Assembly: GCA_036244855.1 (NCBI GenBank)
Contig: BQKZ01004225.1
Coordinates: forward strand, 21,876-32,914
Reading direction: 5' to 3'
Origin: Temnopleurus reevesii
Taxonomy: Eukaryota; Echinodermata; Echinoidea; Temnopleuroida; Temnopleuridae
DNA length: 11,039 nucleotides
Shown: positions 1 through 7,620 of the stretch, piece by piece
Layout: every line of letters begins with the position of its first letter
Position numbering within the stretch: the first letter of the stretch is position 1
Program-made: the position numbers and the translations under genes
Notes under the pieces: model-generated
Databases searched by the model: none
Seen by the model: the letters and a program-made list of their open reading frames with translations, nothing else
Told to the model about the DNA's origin: nothing

Positions 1-114
1 CGCACATGCTCCTCCTCTGTAGAAAAAGAGAAATATTGTATCGACACATTAGCTTCTTTAGCTCCAAGATGTCCAGAGCTTTCTTTCTTTTTATTGTTCT
101 ATGTTTGTGCCCAT

Positions 115-186
115 TTCAATTTGTGGAATAATATTCCACGTTGGTACCCTTTCAGTTTGTAAAATAATATTCCATGTTGGTAACCT
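115..186. repeat. 36-bp tandem duplication with palindromic core
   Basis: Two adjacent 36-bp units (115-150 and 151-186) share the framework TTCARTTTGT, then AATAATATTCCA, then GTTGGTA. The first unit carries a perfect 7-bp inverted repeat around a 3-base centre (GTGGAAT/ATTCCAC, 123-139). In the second unit the left arm has decayed to GTAAAAT, so the palindrome is imperfect. Only two units are present. It generates part of an apparent open frame on the plus strand (101-403), which is one reason that frame is not called as a gene. Confidence 0.8.
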
Positions 187-950
187 TTTTAAAGGAGAAC
201 TAACCTTAGATGATACACCTATAAGAAAGGTGTCATATATCTCTTCTAAATGGACTGGACCAAAATCTGCGTTGTATTCAGAAAAGCGTAAATTTCCCGA
301 TATTTTAGAAAAGGTTTTCGTCTGCTATCACATTTCAAGGGGGCTGCCATTTTGTTCAGAACAGATATTGCGACGTGATCCATTAGTAGATCATCCTCAA
401 TGACAAGGGAAATATTCATGAAACGTTGAAAAAGTTCCATCTTTGGCAAATAAAATATGTAATGTTGGAAAAAATTCGTGATAGATGTCCAATATTTTAG
501 TAAGACTTATGATACACAATTCAGTTTTCAAACCATCTGTTTATACTAAGTGGGCTTTCCTGGCATAACAGAATTTCCTTTATTCAGCAAGCATTCCGTG
601 TATTGGAATTTTATTGGACTTTTATTGGGATTTATTCATTTGAACGTCATCGACATATACAGCCAACATTTTGTTCTGATTACATTTTTTTCATAGACAT
701 TGTGTTATGTCAAACAAATTATAGAAAATAAAAAAATAATGAATGATCTGTTTACAATAATGAAACAATTATGTGTTAAATAAAATAAATATTTGACAAC
801 AAAATACATAATCATTTTCTAAGCAAGGAATAATTATGAAGCCATGCATATTCTAAACAAACGCAAACTTATAGATTTCATAGAATAAATGTATTTTGAT
901 GAACTGCCATTCAACTTACAGGTCATTCAGAATGAACCTAGAAACCTAGT
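187..950. other. AT-rich stretch without a recognisable gene
   Basis: Both strands were read. The plus frame 101-403 and the minus frame 246-449 overlap each other and neither shows a recognisable domain. From about 700 to 900 the sequence is very AT-rich with runs of A and short ATAA words. No RNA gene or strong promoter is visible. Confidence 0.6.
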
Positions 951-955
951 TTCTA

Positions 956-975
956 GTATTGTATTGTATTCTATT
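956..975. repeat. Short ATTGT pentanucleotide repeat
   Basis: About four imperfect ATTGT/GTATT units in a row, a minor microsatellite. Confidence 0.7.
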
Positions 976-1188
976 GTTTGAGTACAGGTGAAAACGTAGT
1001 GTTTTGCCAAAGACCTTATATAAACACGAATCTATGACTTTAAAAGGCCAACCTATACTACAGATTCTTCTTTCTGTCCTGGTCTTCATCTGATTGTATA
1101 ACGCTATAGAAAGTCACATATAATGGTTGAAATAACAAGGCAATATTATAGATTCCTTTCTTTCATTTGCTTTGTAATGAAGAAGCTT

Positions 1189-1240
1189 CATGTCGTACAC
1201 CATGTCATACGTCATTAGTCCATGTTGTACGTCATGTATG
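1189..1240. repeat. Short tandem repeat carrying CRE-like TACGTCA words
   Basis: The stretch divides into a 12-bp unit and two 20-bp units, each beginning CATGT(C/T)(G/A)TAC. The two 20-bp units contain TACGTCAT and TACGTCATG, the reverse complement of TGACGTA, which resembles the binding word of CREB/ATF bZIP factors. The repeat structure is directly visible; a regulatory role is only inference, as no transcript start is recognisable nearby. Confidence 0.55.
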
Positions 1241-1692
1241 CTAAGAAAAAAAGAGTTTTAATGCACAAAAATGACTTTTTAAAGACTAAACGGTATGATA
1301 TTTGTTTATTCTATGTCCTTAGATAAGTATAATGCTACAGAAATTTAGTTAATAAGGACGCCCTCTCTGGCATCATCCTCAAAAGATGACCAGACACCAT
1401 GATCATTTTCATCACCCCATGAAAAAACGCAGTATCTACATTTTGGTCGATTTTGACATTTTCGGCATGAAAGTAGTCAGTAAACAATCCCTTTTCATGT
1501 GACTCATTCAGTTTACTAAAAAGATTGGGAAACACCTTTATTGATATTCCTTGAAATTTTCTCTTTTTAAGCTCCAATCTTCGCCAATATGATTTTCAGG
1601 GCTTTCTGGAAGTGTCTGGGCTACTTATATTTGCATTAAGTTGAAAAAAGTATTTTTAAATATTTTATCAAATACTAATGAAAAAAGTGACT
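1241..1692. other. Unique-looking stretch without a supported gene
   Basis: The longest open frame is on the minus strand (1335-1577, about 80 codons), opening at a TTG with an in-frame stop about seven codons upstream. Its translation is mixed in composition but resembles no family I can name, and no convincing splice acceptor was identified at its start. It may be chance or a decayed exon. Confidence 0.5.
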
Positions 1693-1711
1693 AAAAAAAA
1701 AAAAAAAAAAA
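1693..1711 (+). repeat. A19 homopolymer run
   Basis: Nineteen consecutive A residues, about 95 bp upstream of family A copy 1. It could be an ordinary poly-A tract or the tail of an old retroposed insertion on the plus strand. No identifiable retroposon body lies upstream and no target-site duplication was recognised. Confidence 0.9.
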
Positions 1712-1804
1712 TTGTCGGAAACCGTGTTTTCTGTTCAAGATCTACAAGAGAGCGCAAAAGCAAACTAAAAATCATAATTTGTGTCAATTTCCAAGCATTT
1801 TAGG

Positions 1805-1976
1805 CAGATTTGGAGCTGAAAAACAGAAATTATTAAAAAAATGGACAAATATGCCATTTGTTTCATGGCAACATGAAATACGGAATAATAATAAAAATGG
1901 TATCATAATGTCCGCAACAAAATTTTAGAAAAAGACACTAAATTTGAGCGTAATCAGACCGAAAATGTAGGAGTGG
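1805..1976 (+). repeat. Dispersed repeat family A, copy 1
   Basis: This segment matches the reverse complement of 9305-9468 along almost its whole length. The best block, 1864-1915, agrees with 9357-9408 at 46 of 52 positions without gaps by manual count. The flanking parts need small gaps and are more diverged. Shared words include ATTTGGAG at the left, CATGGCAACAT and a long AATAATAAAAATGGTATCAT-type core, and CTAAATTTGA and ACCGAA at the right. No coding potential is seen. It is most likely a short non-autonomous transposable element or fragment of one. Terminal inverted repeats and target duplications are not obvious. Confidence 0.8.
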
Positions 1977-2049
1977 TTTACAATTATGTGGTAGAGGGGC
2001 ATAAAATAAACAATGGGATAGATAAATGAATCATGTGTGGTCATAAGCT

Positions 2050-2071
2050 CTGCATTGCTGCAAAAATGCAG
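2050..2071. other. Small inverted repeat (hairpin-capable)
   Basis: CTGCATT (2050-2056) pairs with AATGCAG (2065-2071) around an 8-base loop. An alternative fold uses GCTGCA (2057-2062) and TGCAGC (2067-2072) with an AAAA loop. Two competing short stems in one place could be chance. Confidence 0.6.
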
Positions 2072-2111
2072 CTCTGATTTTACCGCGACTTTATTCATGT
2101 AAATAGATCAA

Positions 2112-2144
2112 CAACATATCAAAAATGAAATTAAGGATATGTTG
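2112..2144. other. Inverted repeat with 9-bp arms
   Basis: CAACATATC (2112-2120) and GATATGTTG (2136-2144) are perfect reverse complements separated by a 15-base A-rich spacer. No family is recognised; the stem is too short and the loop too simple to call a microRNA precursor. Confidence 0.65.
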
Positions 2145-3118
2145 CCGATTTGTATGTAGCCATTCAATTTGTTCCATATATAATCACTCGTCTCTTTGGA
2201 AGTAAGATTTTTTTCTTTTGTTACAAACAAATTACACAATTAATTTTTAGTTTGCTTTTGTACCGTTAACATTTAGCTTTGAGTTAAAAAGTGGACCCGA
2301 AATCAACGCTGATTGTCTAAAGATTGGCAAGATATCAGCAATTTATTTCGTGATGTTACCGATTTGCTTTTTCTCGACACGTACTGTTTTAAGGATCAAA
2401 TTTGTGATCAGTCATTTGCACATTTCCTTTGTGATTTATGATCTTTTTGTGATAATTTTTTGGTTTGATTCAGATTTCTAACGCTGAGAAATTCTCTTAT
2501 GGCTGTAGATGTATTTTATTGCAATTTGGTATCAATAAATGGTCAATGAAATTAATATTGAGCAATCCATTTCATTATTTGGTGTTTGTTATGTGTTGTA
2601 GATGACGTTGGTGTGACAAAGAAAGTGAACTTGCAGTGGAAGAAGAGTGGTGATGATGATTGAAGAAGAAAATATTTGCAAATGTCTAAGCAGGATGAAA
2701 AGAAATGGCAAACAATAAATTATATATCTTATTTTCCTTTTATCTTTTTTAAAAGTATAATCCTTTAATGAGAAAGGTAATTGAGTAGATTTCTTTTTTT
2801 TTAATTGGTGAAACGGTTGGCATAGTGGAAAGCCTAGTATGACAAAGCATGCATGATTTGATAGAGGTGTGCTCACTAATATTTTTAGACTACTACAGGA
2901 AATTATTTTTGTAGTAGAACTTTCAGAATAAAAATGATATTACATTTTGCTTTAATGTTTTAGTATGGAGGTTTCATATCTAATTACCAAGATATTAAAA
3001 TCATGAAATTGGGTCTAAAATGAACAAAGATTCGTTCAGAATGAAAAGATATATTGTTATCTTAACTTTAGTAAAATGACTAATGACGAGGTACCAGACA
3101 GCGTGATTTTAATTGTTT

Positions 3119-3196
3119 CATATATTCATTTATTTTTCATTTATTTCATTTATTTATTTAATTGTTTATTTATTGTATTTATTTGTTTGTTCATTA
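3119..3196. repeat. Degenerate TTTA/TTTG microsatellite
   Basis: Runs of ATTT, TTTA and GTTT words dominate. The tract stops about 25 bp before family B copy 1. Its translation yields an artefactual plus-strand frame (3076-3276) made mostly of F, I, L, Y and C. Confidence 0.8.
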
Positions 3197-3220
3197 ATAC
3201 ATATGTGTTTATATATTTTG

Positions 3221-3478
3221 TTTGTAGTTATGAGAAAATCCTCCTCTTACCTGCTATAGGGCATCGGCCAAAATAATCATTACAATATGTTGTTACTAGC
3301 AGTGTAGGTCCCAAATTATGCAAAGTCTACTAAAACAGGAACCTTGTTTATGCCATTGATATCTATTATATGAGAATTATTTAGTTTCGCTAGCTGATCG
3401 GTGGATGTTTAGCTACCCCCTCCTCCTCCCCACAACGCAAAATAGTTGTGAATTGTCACCGGTAAGCAAACCCCTCCC
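3221..3478 (+). repeat. Dispersed repeat family B, copy 1
   Basis: Aligns in the same orientation with 10798-11039. The first 63 bp agree at about 53 positions by manual count, beginning TTTGTAGTTA and including GAGAAAATCCT and TATAGGGCA. Later shared blocks are AAATTATGCAAAG, GAATTATTTA followed by TTTCGCTA, and GGTAAGCAA against GGTATGCAA. This copy is longer because of a pyrimidine-rich insertion (about 3415-3432) and ends in CCCCTCCC. No protein is encoded. A short non-autonomous element with a C-rich right end is the simplest reading. Confidence 0.8.
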
Positions 3479-4119
3479 ATTCTTCTCCTGCCATTATGAG
3501 AAAATATCAGAATGGAATTGTCCCTTGTTACATCAGTAGTTTGAATGTATTTACGTTATATGATAATTAAATCAGGCATCATATTAACAAATGTTGAACC
3601 ATAAACTTATTGTGCCAGCAAAATAATGATGGACAGAACCCTTGAAAAGGCGCTAACCTCGTGTTTAAGGGCTCCCGAGAATTATTTACGACATTTTTTT
3701 TTACTTCTGTATTTGAAAAAGTGTGTATTGCATATGGATTTATCTGCGTATAGATTTCTAATCGAAACCTTTTGAAGTCACGTGATTTGTCTCATTTCCT
3801 TGTATTGAAGTACCCTTGATGAAATAGAAATGTAAAAATACACAACATCTACCAGTTAGTTCGCCTTTGCATTTATTGGGAATTTATTTTCTTTGAAAGA
3901 TCCATGCCTACACTTATGACAAATCTTAAAGCTTAATTAACTACGATTATAATGATTGTGATGTAAGAGGGAAAGTTCATAACAAAATGGAATCCATTTC
4001 CAAGATTAATATTGCAAAATAGTAATGTCGTGAAAATCAATTGGTACTCCATCCTCAGTCATAGGTTTACTATAATTGGCCAATTCTTTATATTAAGTAG
4101 ACAATATATACAAATATGC
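3479..4119. other. AT-rich stretch, nothing recognised
   Basis: No open frame of note, RNA gene or clear repeat was found. A CCATTATGAGAAAATA word at 3492 recalls the beginning of family B (GTAGTTATGAGAAAATC) but the similarity stops after about 15 bases. Confidence 0.5.
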
Positions 4120-4730
4120 TAGTCGTTGTAGTAGTAGTAGTAGTAGTAGTAGTAGTATGTGGTGGTAGTAGTAGTTGATGTAGCTGTATAGAAATCGTAG
4201 CAGTCGTAGTTGTAGTCGTAGCAGATCAGTAGGACTGATAGTAGTAGTAGCAGTAGTAGTAGTGGTGGTAGTAGTAGTGGTAGACGTAGTAGTAGTAGTA
4301 GTAAGAATAGAAGTAGCAGTGGTAGGAGTAAGTAAGTAGCGTAGCGGTAGTATTAGGCTAATAGAGGTAGTTGTCGTAGTACTAGTGATGGTAGTAATAG
4401 TAGCAGTTGTAGTAGTAGTAGTAGTAGTGGTAGTCGTAGAAGTACGTAAATAGTAGTAGGGTTATCAGTACTAGTAGTAGGAATAGGAGTATTAACAAGG
4501 CAAGTGGTAGTGGTAAGTCGTATGGTGTTAGTATTATACTAGCTGTGGTTGACGTAGTATTAGTAATAGTTGTTGTCTTAATAGTAGTAGTCGTAGTAGG
4601 GGTTGTCGTAGTAGAAGTAATAGTGGTAGTTTTCGTAATAGTAGTAGTCTTAGTAGTGGTTGTAGGAGTAGGAGTAGGAAGAGCGGGAGTGGTAAGTAGT
4701 ATTCGTATCCGTAGTTGCAGTAGTAGTCGC
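4120..4730 (+). repeat. Degenerate GTA/TAG trinucleotide array
   Basis: About 600 bp are dominated by GTA units on the plus strand, with a pure run at about 4128-4156 and interruptions such as GTG, GTC, GCAGTA and AATAG. The plus strand is rich in G, T and A and strongly poor in C, so the two strands differ sharply in composition. Reading GTA in frame gives long runs of valine (for example 4545-4720) and other frames give serine or stops, so apparent open frames here are artefacts. The degeneracy points to an old, repeatedly expanded and mutated microsatellite. Confidence 0.92.
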
Positions 4731-4773
4731 TCTTCTCAATCGATTAGGTCATATAAAACAGCTCTCAAAATCC

Positions 4774-4791
4774 ACTTATTTAAAAATAAGT
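4774..4791. other. Inverted repeat with 8-bp arms
   Basis: ACTTATTT (4774-4781) and AAATAAGT (4784-4791) are perfect reverse complements with only two A residues between them. It lies about 45 bp after the GTA array. Such AT-rich cruciform-prone motifs are common near microsatellites and no function is implied. Confidence 0.7.
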
Positions 4792-4903
4792 TTTGATAGA
4801 TTAGCTCACTTTGTTTATCACATGCGCAGTTGAATATAATCCTATATAAATTGTTATAAATAGACAATCATTGCTATTTTTATTATTATCATAATCATCA
4901 TTT

Positions 4904-5001
4904 AGGATCGTAGTAGTGAGGTTTCAGTAGAATTCGTGGGAATAGCCGGTGTAGTGTGAGGAGGATGAGGAGGAGGAGTGGTATAAGTAGTGAGTAGTAT
5001 A
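4904..5001 (+). repeat. G-rich GTA/GAG satellite remnant
   Basis: After about 170 bp of ordinary sequence the trinucleotide pattern returns as GTAGTAGTGAGG, then GAGGATGAGGAGGAGGAG and further GTAGTG words. It is again almost free of C on the plus strand and is probably a detached part of the larger array at 4120-4730. Confidence 0.75.
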
Positions 5002-5004
5002 GTT

Positions 5005-5043
5005 CAAATGAAATCTAACCGAATGAAATCAAATTAAATCAGA
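5005..5043. repeat. Short ATGAAATC/AAATC repeat
   Basis: Three to four imperfect copies of A(T)GAAATC(T/A) separated by a few bases. A minor degenerate minisatellite. Confidence 0.55.
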
Positions 5044-5058
5044 TGATTTTATTTCAAT

Positions 5059-5527
5059 CCTTCATCAATCTTACTCCAATTCCATAGTGTGTAATTAAGT
5101 AAAAAGTAAAAACAAAATTCATAAAAAAGAGATACGTGCTAGGAACAATATCATTCACACTTGAAGTTTTAGTAAATAGTTATTTTATGAAATATGAAGG
5201 ATGTTTCTTTAGCTCATTCTCTCACAAAACGGTCTGAAAATTAAACTACCTAAAAATTTGCTTGTAGGCATGTTGGGACATGATGTATTAGGCAACGGTG
5301 ATAAAATGGCGTAGAAATCATATTTTGACCAAATGCTTCCGTCTTATGGGACTCATCCGATCGAGCCACTAATAGTTTGTTTTTTGTTACTGATATTAAA
5401 TATATTGCTAGATATACACTATTTAGTTCACATCATTATTTCTTTTGACTATTATGAATATTGATTATAACAAACAATGAGTACTTGACATAATTAGTGC
5501 CTTGCAGTTTTCAGGGCACTTGGCATG
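5059..5527. other. AT-rich spacer, nothing recognised
   Basis: No open frame, RNA gene or repeat could be supported between the trinucleotide satellite remnants and the 92-bp array. Confidence 0.5.
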
Positions 5528-5862
5528 GCGCCACTGTTGATTTCTAGGGGTCTTTGACTTTTTGTTTTTATTATTTACGAGGGCGGCGTCCTGTTAATGC
5601 GAAAAATAGACATATTAACTGAGTGATGTCACTCTCAAGGGTCTTTCACACTATTTACGAGGGGTAGTGTCCTTTTGTGCAGCAAAAAAGATATTCGATG
5701 AGATATGAATTGAGCGGTGTCAATCTCGAGGGCTCTTCCACATTAGTTACGAGGGGTAGTGTCCTTTTGTGCAGCAAAAAGGATATTCGATAAGATATGC
5801 ATTGAGCAGTGTCAATTTCAAGGGGTCTTTCACATTATTTACGAGAGGCAGTGTCCTTTTTA
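5528..5862. repeat. Minisatellite with 92-bp unit
   Basis: The word TTACGAGG recurs with its ACGA at 5577, 5657, 5749 and 5841, giving spacings of 80, 92 and 92 bp. The two 92-bp units (5657-5748 and 5749-5840) agree at about 83 of 92 positions. Each contains GGGGTAGTGTCCTTTTGTGC, a CAGCAAAAA tract, GATATTCGAT, TTGAGC(G/A)GTGTCAAT and GGGTCTTTCACATTA-type sequence. The first unit is shortened and more diverged, and a partial leading edge (from TGATTTCTAGGGGTCTTT) and a trailing edge (to about 5862) flank the array. No open frame is maintained. Confidence 0.92.
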
Positions 5863-6450
5863 TTCACAAACACTGACATAAGACAAGGATCGCATGTGAT
5901 TTTAGTAATAATCATTTTTTTTTGCAACCAAATAGTGTTTAATATTTCTATGTTTAATATATCATATTAAATGCTATGATTGACGCTTATTATTAAGATC
6001 ATATCTTAACCTGGAATTATAACTATTTAATTTAAAAACGGAGCATTGGTATTTCACAGTGTGGTTTGTGATTCACATTGTGGATATTTAAATTATGGCA
6101 CTCCACAGTGTTGGATTTTCACAGTGTGAAATGTTGATAATTTACACTGTGAACCAGTGTAATTCACAAAGTGCATTTTGGATGATCCACACTCTGTTTG
6201 ACATTGAGGATCAAACTCTACTTCACAGTGTTAATTTGGGGCATTTTCACAGTATCGTTCACAGTGTGATCTACTATGTTGATGGCAATGTGGTTCACAA
6301 TTTGATTTTAAGATTTAGTTTTAGTGTGGTTCATATTCTGGTTCACAGTGTGGTTCACAGTGTGAACTATATTGTGATAACACCCAAATTAAACACTGTT
6401 GGGTGTCTTACGTGATCACAATGTGATTCACTCGTGTTTGAACTGTGTTT

Positions 6451-6464
6451 CAACTTTAAAGTTG
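6451..6464. other. Perfect 14-bp palindrome inside the array
   Basis: CAACTTTAAAGTTG is self-complementary. The equivalent positions in the duplicated segments of the second block read ACTTTATAGTTAAT and ACTATATACTTAAT, so the palindrome is not conserved among units. Confidence 0.6.
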
Positions 6465-6955
6465 ATTGTTGTGCCCCAGTATGATTTTTGTTTCACATTG
6501 CTATGAGTGTGAGGGTATATCACAGTGTGCTTTGTGAAATATCACTGTGTGCTTTGTGATATACATCCTGAATATTTACACTGTTGCACTCCTAAGTGTT
6601 GAATTTCACAGTGTGAAATGTTGATCATTCACAGTGTCAGTCATTGTAATTCAGTGTGGATCTTTTATGTTCCACAATGTGCATCATATTGTGAAATAAA
6701 ATTTGCTTAGCAGTGTTGAATCGGAGCATTTTCACATCGTGGTTCACAGTTTCTTTTCGCGTGGTTAACATTGTGGTTCACAGTTTGGTTCATACTGTGA
6801 TTCACACTTTGGTTCACAATGTGAATTACAGTGCGATCACAGTGTGATTAACGTTGTGTTTCGAACTGTGAATACTTTATAGTTAATTGGTGTGCCCCGG
6901 TATGATATGTGTGAAATGTCTCACAGTTGTTGTGGCGTGGTTAACATTGTGATTA

Positions 6956-7030
6956 ACAGTTTGGTTCACTGTTTGGTACACAGTGAGCATTGTGGTTCAC
7001 AGTTTGGTTCACTGTTTGGTACACAGTGAG
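6956..7030. repeat. Exact 32-bp direct repeat within the array
   Basis: Positions 6956-6987 and 6999-7030 are identical over 32 bp (both start ACAGTTTGGTTCACTG and end ACACAGTGAG), offset by 43 bp. Perfect identity among otherwise degenerate units indicates a recent slippage or unequal-exchange event. Confidence 0.9.
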
Positions 7031-7570
7031 GTTCATATTGTGATTCACACCGTGGTTCACAATGTAAATTACAGTGCGATCACAGTGTGATTAACGTTGT
7101 GTTTCGAACTGTGAATACTATATACTTAATTGGTGTGTCCCAATATGATATGTGTTTCACACTGCAATAGATGTCTCACAGTATAAATTGTATTTCACAG
7201 TGTGGTTTGTGATTCACATTGTGGATATTCACATTGTGGCACTCCACAGTGTTGAGTTTTCACAGTGTGAAATTATGATTATTCAAACTGTGAAGAGGGT
7301 AATTCACAGTGTGAATCTTTGATGATCAACATTGTTCTTCACATTGAGAATTTAAATCTGCTTCAGTGTTAAATTTGGGCATTTTCAGTGTGATTTGGAG
7401 TGCGGTTGACTATGTGTTTGACAATTTGGTTCACAGTGTGGTTCGCAATGTGGTTTTTGCGTGGTTCACATTGTGTTGTGATCACAGTGTGAACCACACT
7501 GTGGATACGCCCAGATTTAACACTGTGTGGAGTTTTTTATTCACAATGTGAACGAGTGTGTTCTTTCCAG

Positions 7571-7620
7571 CAGGGCACCCTCCCTCGGTCGGTTCCTCTG
7601 TCCCTTTGCCTTGCCCCCTG
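7571..7620 (+). other. Candidate 50-nt exon framed by splice-site consensus
   Basis: A block of 50 bp with about 68 percent G+C (34 of 50 by count) interrupts AT-rich DNA. It is preceded by the acceptor-like TGTTCTTTCCAG and followed exactly by GTAAGC, a good donor. The first three bases are CAG, so the acceptor would be an alternative NAGNAG type. All three plus frames are open through the block, and 50 is not a multiple of three, so skipping it would shift frame. A possible branch-point word (TGTGAAC, around 7544-7550) lies about 20-27 bases upstream of the acceptor. Without a neighbouring exon, transcript or recognisable protein this is only a candidate; a chance pyrimidine-rich island or repeat fragment is the alternative. 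Confidence 0.3.

Larger units (their letters stand above)
1977..3118. other. AT-rich stretch with small hairpins, no gene
   Basis: Contains inverted repeats at 2050-2071 and 2112-2144 and a T9 run near 2794. A minus-strand open frame (2589-2876) is rich in L, F, I and K, as expected from translated T/A-rich DNA, and is not taken as a gene. Nothing else is recognisable. Confidence 0.55.
6050..7556 (+). repeat. CACAGTGTG higher-order satellite array
   Basis: About 1.5 kb are built from TTCACAGTGTG-like words spaced 10-30 bp apart. By manual count about 20 exact CACAGTG heptamers occur on the plus strand and about four CACTGTG. There is a higher-order structure: the block beginning TAT(T/A)TCACAGTGTG(G/C)TTTGTG recurs at 6050, 6517 and 7191, and each block continues through GCACTCC, GTGTTG, TTTCACAGTGTGAAAT and a GGGCATTTTCA or GAGCATTTTCA word (about 6239, 6725, 7377). 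The middle block is longer because it holds an internal duplication offset by 243 bp. The open frames here (for example 6095-6415 and 7366-7551, rich in HSV tripeptides) are by-products of the repeat. Confidence 0.93.

Noticed and set aside
101..403. Plus-strand open frame of 100 codons
   Set aside because: Its first third is made by the 36-bp tandem repeat, the rest shows no recognisable domain, and it overlaps an equally unconvincing minus frame.
1017..1024. TATA box (TATATAAA)
   Set aside because: In AT-rich DNA such words are expected by chance, and no initiator, exon or open frame follows at a sensible distance.
1335..1577. Minus-strand open frame of about 80 codons
   Set aside because: It opens at TTG rather than ATG, has an in-frame stop shortly upstream, and resembles no known family.
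2050..2144. MicroRNA precursor hairpin
   Set aside because: Stems are only 6-9 bp and the two inverted repeats do not combine into a long imperfect hairpin.
4545..4796. Plus-strand open frame with long valine runs
   Set aside because: GTA repeats read in frame give polyvaline; this is a microsatellite artefact, not a membrane protein.
6095..6415. Plus-strand open frame of about 106 codons rich in HSV tripeptides
   Set aside because: It lies entirely in the CACAGTG array; the HSV pattern is the translation of CACAGTGTG, and equivalent blocks do not keep the frame open over the same span.
7366..7551. Plus-strand open frame of about 61 codons at the end of the same array
   Set aside because: Also a product of the repeat words; no start context, domain or conserved frame relative to the other blocks.
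6050..7556. RAG-type recombination signal sequences, because CACAGTG equals the consensus heptamer
   Set aside because: No ACAAAAACC-like nonamer was found at 12 or 23 bp. The one near match, GGTTTTTGC at 7452-7460, follows a CACAGTG in the wrong relative orientation and is 36 bp from the next CACTGTG.
6050..7556. CRISPR array
   Set aside because: Repeat words are short, degenerate and unevenly spaced, spacers are themselves made of the repeat, and the sequence is of eukaryotic character with no cas genes.
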